Shown here one piece after another: positions 62,226 through 64,000 of a stretch of DNA of 64,000 nt. Both the position numbers and the translations under genes were made by a program. The DNA comes from Anaerohalosphaera lusitana. GTDB taxonomy: Bacteria; Planctomycetota; Phycisphaerae; Sedimentisphaerales; Anaerohalosphaeraceae. Position 1 is the first letter of the stretch, and every line of letters starts with the position of its first letter. The notes below the pieces were generated by a model. The model had not been told where the DNA came from. It saw nothing but the letters and a program-made list of their open reading frames with translations, and did not search any database. The stretch covers positions 2,232,001 to 2,296,000 of the forward strand of contig NZ_CP019791.1 of NCBI RefSeq assembly GCF_002007645.1, in the 5' to 3' direction.

Positions 62226-64000
62226 ATGAAAATGGCAGAGGTAAATTTGAAGAAAATTGCGGTATTGGTTTATGTGCTATACTTTCAGTCGCTTGTATCC
62301 GGTCAAGCAGTTACACTGTGGCAGATTGGAACTCCGGACAATGACTATAGCGAACTAGCTATTGCCCGCAATTATAGTGCTTATTCAAGTACGTTTCCTT
62401 ACGATGCAGATTATATGATCAGCACCGATTCGCCGGGGACGGACTGGCCTTATATTCAGCCTTCCACTTCGGATTCTTGGGCCGAAAGCAAACAGCATCC
62501 TTTTCTGATAAGATTTGATACGGATGCGAGTTACAGCTATCCTGTTTATCAGTTGGATATATGCCTTGTTGCGTCTCACTGTGCCAACCCGCCTTCGATC
62601 GATCTTTCCGTTAATGGTCAGAGCTGGCAGTTTCAGACAACGGTAGGACCGGGAGACCAGGTTCTGACGGATCCTTCCGTGGGCGATTTTCAGACCTATA
62701 CTGCGTATATCCAGGCAGATGATCTTCAAGCGAGCGGAAATCTGATCAAGATCACAACCACTGGTTCATGGATGCTTTACGATGCAGTGGTCCTCCAGGG
62801 GTTGGACAGTGTTCCTGCTTTGAAAGATTTTGAAATAGATCCCCAGCCTTTCTGGTATCACTATTCTGACGGGGTAAGCCGCTCACTGCGTATTGACTTT
62901 GTGGATGCCATACTGGCCGAGCCTGCACAGGTAGAGATCGTAACCCCGGAAGCAACTTTCACACGTAATGTGAACGCTGAGGCAAATGTGATCGGTTCCG
63001 TCGATGTACTTGTCCCGATGCCTGACAGCAACAGCGAAAATCCTGTACCTGTAACGATTAGATTGCATACCAGCCGGGGTGACGTCGAAAAGACGGCGTC
63101 AATAGCTCCCGAGCGTCAGTGGAAAGTACACCTGGTACATCAGACCCACCTGGATATTGGGTATACGCATACTCAGCCGGAGGTCATGAACGTGCAGGTG
63201 GACCATCTCTACAAGGCCCTGGACTATATAGACGACTCAGAATCTGAGGGACGGCCGAAAGATGAGCTCTTCAAATGGCATCCGGAAGGCATGTGGGCGG
63301 TGGAGGAGTTTTTGAAAAACCGGGCGTCTGAAACGGATAAACAGCGGTTTTTCGAGGCGGTAAAAGACGGCACCATGCACATGGATGCGATGTATGCTCA
63401 GGCAATGACCGGCATCTACTCTGAGGAGGAACTGTTTGAGCTGATGGCCGCAGCCAAGCGGTTCGAGAAGGAGGCGGGAATTGAAATTACCTCCGCGATG
63501 CAGACAGATGTGCCCGGATATACCTGGGGACTGACCAGCGCTCTGGCCCACTGGGGCGTAAAATACATGAGCGTAGGTCCCAACTCGGGACACCGCCTGG
63601 GGCACACTTTCACATGGGGCGACAGGCCTTTCTACTGGGTTTCTCCTTCTGGTAAGCACCGCATATTGTTCTGGATGGCCGGTAAAGGTTACGGATGGTT
63701 TCACGGCAATCCAACAGGACACTGTATTACCAGTGAAGAAGGCAAAATACTGGCCTATCTCAGCGATCTTGAGATGCAAGGGTATCCATACGACATGGTG
63801 AATATCCGCTACGCAATAGGTGCAGATAACGGACCGCCCAATCCGGCTCTGACCGAATGTGTTGCGCAGTGGAACACGAAATACGCATTCCCCAAGCTGA
63901 TCCTTTCAAAGAACAGCGAAATGATGGCGGAATTTGAAGCCAGATACGCAGACCAGATACCAGTCAGGCAGAAGGACTTCACGCCTTACTGGGAAGACGG
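62226..64000 (+). CDS. GH38-like glycosidase, 3' end beyond window
   Basis: The frame is open from ATG 62226 (GGAGA 5 bases upstream) to the window edge, at least 591 residues. It has a signal peptide (IAVLVYVLYFQSLVSGQA), a beta-sandwich like the binding domain of rhamnogalacturonan lyases (residues about 28-200, LWQIGTPDNDYSELA), a linker beta domain, and a GH38 catalytic domain. The metal site is H308-L-D310 (HQTHLDIGYTH) and the probable nucleophile D428 (MQTDVPGYTWGL). This is the fifth GH38-type enzyme of the window and a separate branch. Substrate may differ from plain alpha-mannosides. Confidence 0.82.
   Translation, partial: MKMAEVNLKKIAVLVYVLYFQSLVSGQAVTLWQIGTPDNDYSELAIARNYSAYSSTFPYDADYMISTDSPGTDWPYIQPSTSDSWAESKQHPFLIRFDTDASYSYPVYQLDICLVASHCANPPSIDLSVNGQSWQFQTTVGPGDQVLTDPSVGDFQTYTAYIQADDLQASGNLIKITTTGSWMLYDAVVLQGLDSVPALKDFEIDPQPFWYHYSDGVSRSLRIDFVDAILAEPAQVEIVTPEATFTRNVNAEANVIGSVDVLVPMPDSNSENPVPVTIRLHTSRGDVEKTASIAPERQWKVHLVHQTHLDIGYTHTQPEVMNVQVDHLYKALDYIDDSESEGRPKDELFKWHPEGMWAVEEFLKNRASETDKQRFFEAVKDGTMHMDAMYAQAMTGIYSEEELFELMAAAKRFEKEAGIEITSAMQTDVPGYTWGLTSALAHWGVKYMSVGPNSGHRLGHTFTWGDRPFYWVSPSGKHRILFWMAGKGYGWFHGNPTGHCITSEEGKILAYLSDLEMQGYPYDMVNIRYAIGADNGPPNPALTECVAQWNTKYAFPKLILSKNSEMMAEFEARYADQIPVRQKDFTPYWED

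Noticed and set aside
1-64000. SusC/SusD-type polysaccharide utilisation locus
   Set aside because: No TonB-dependent SusC-like receptor or SusD-like lipoprotein is visible; the only transporter is an MFS sugar porter.
1-64000. CRISPR array, tRNA or rRNA genes
   Set aside because: No regularly spaced short repeats and no tRNA or rRNA-like sequence were seen on reading through the window.

Overview
The window looks like a chromosomal stretch from a Planctomycetota bacterium, most likely class Phycisphaerae (Sedimentisphaerales-like). The grounds are the combination of secreted proteins with dockerin-like C-termini, a PEP-CTERM protein, pseudopilin-like proteins ending in an H-x9-DG motif, an ECF sigma factor coupled to a FecR-NPCBM protein, and several UroD-like proteins in a glycan-degradation setting. 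No genus is claimed. No rRNA, tRNA or CRISPR array was seen.

Layout. 1-1327 is decayed DNA; 408-1201 is a broken tandem copy of 2094-2886. 1328-5038 (+) encodes a NagX/HGSNAT-like membrane acyltransferase, a UroD-like protein and a Tat-exported GH109-like Gfo/Idh/MocA protein, facing a convergent AraC-type regulator (5066-5983, -). 6304-8540 is an ECF sigma/FecR pair. 8608-17497 (+) holds a PEP-CTERM protein, a related dockerin-like protein, a GH89 alpha-N-acetylglucosaminidase, a pseudopilin and a LamG/PIG-L deacetylase fusion. 17702-24445 holds two tandem metzincin-like secreted metalloproteases. 24674-25096 is a chimeric transposase remnant.

The core follows. On the minus strand, reading 46211 down to 25244: a GntR/LacI hybrid regulator, a LamG/Ig secreted protein, a pseudopilin, a GH38 alpha-mannosidase, a UroD-like protein, an MFS sugar porter, a GH18 chitinase/ENGase-like enzyme, a second larger GH38, another UroD-like protein and a coupled 57-residue ORF. 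On the plus strand from 46780: a paralogous GntR/LacI hybrid regulator, a third GH38, a UroD-like protein with an intact zinc motif, an AGE-family sugar epimerase, a third metzincin with many binding modules, a fourth GH38-like enzyme, a decayed GH38 5' end, and a fifth GH38-like enzyme that runs off the window.

Taken together (inference) this is a glycoprotein/glycosaminoglycan scavenging island. Secreted proteases would open the protein. GH18, GH38, GH89, GH109 and PIG-L enzymes would dismantle mannose- and HexNAc-rich glycans. A sugar porter and an epimerase would handle products, and two paralogous regulators plus an AraC protein would control it. The role of the four UroD-like proteins is the main open question. 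The region has been reshaped by duplication, module exchange (a 678-bp module shared by two unrelated enzymes) and decay.
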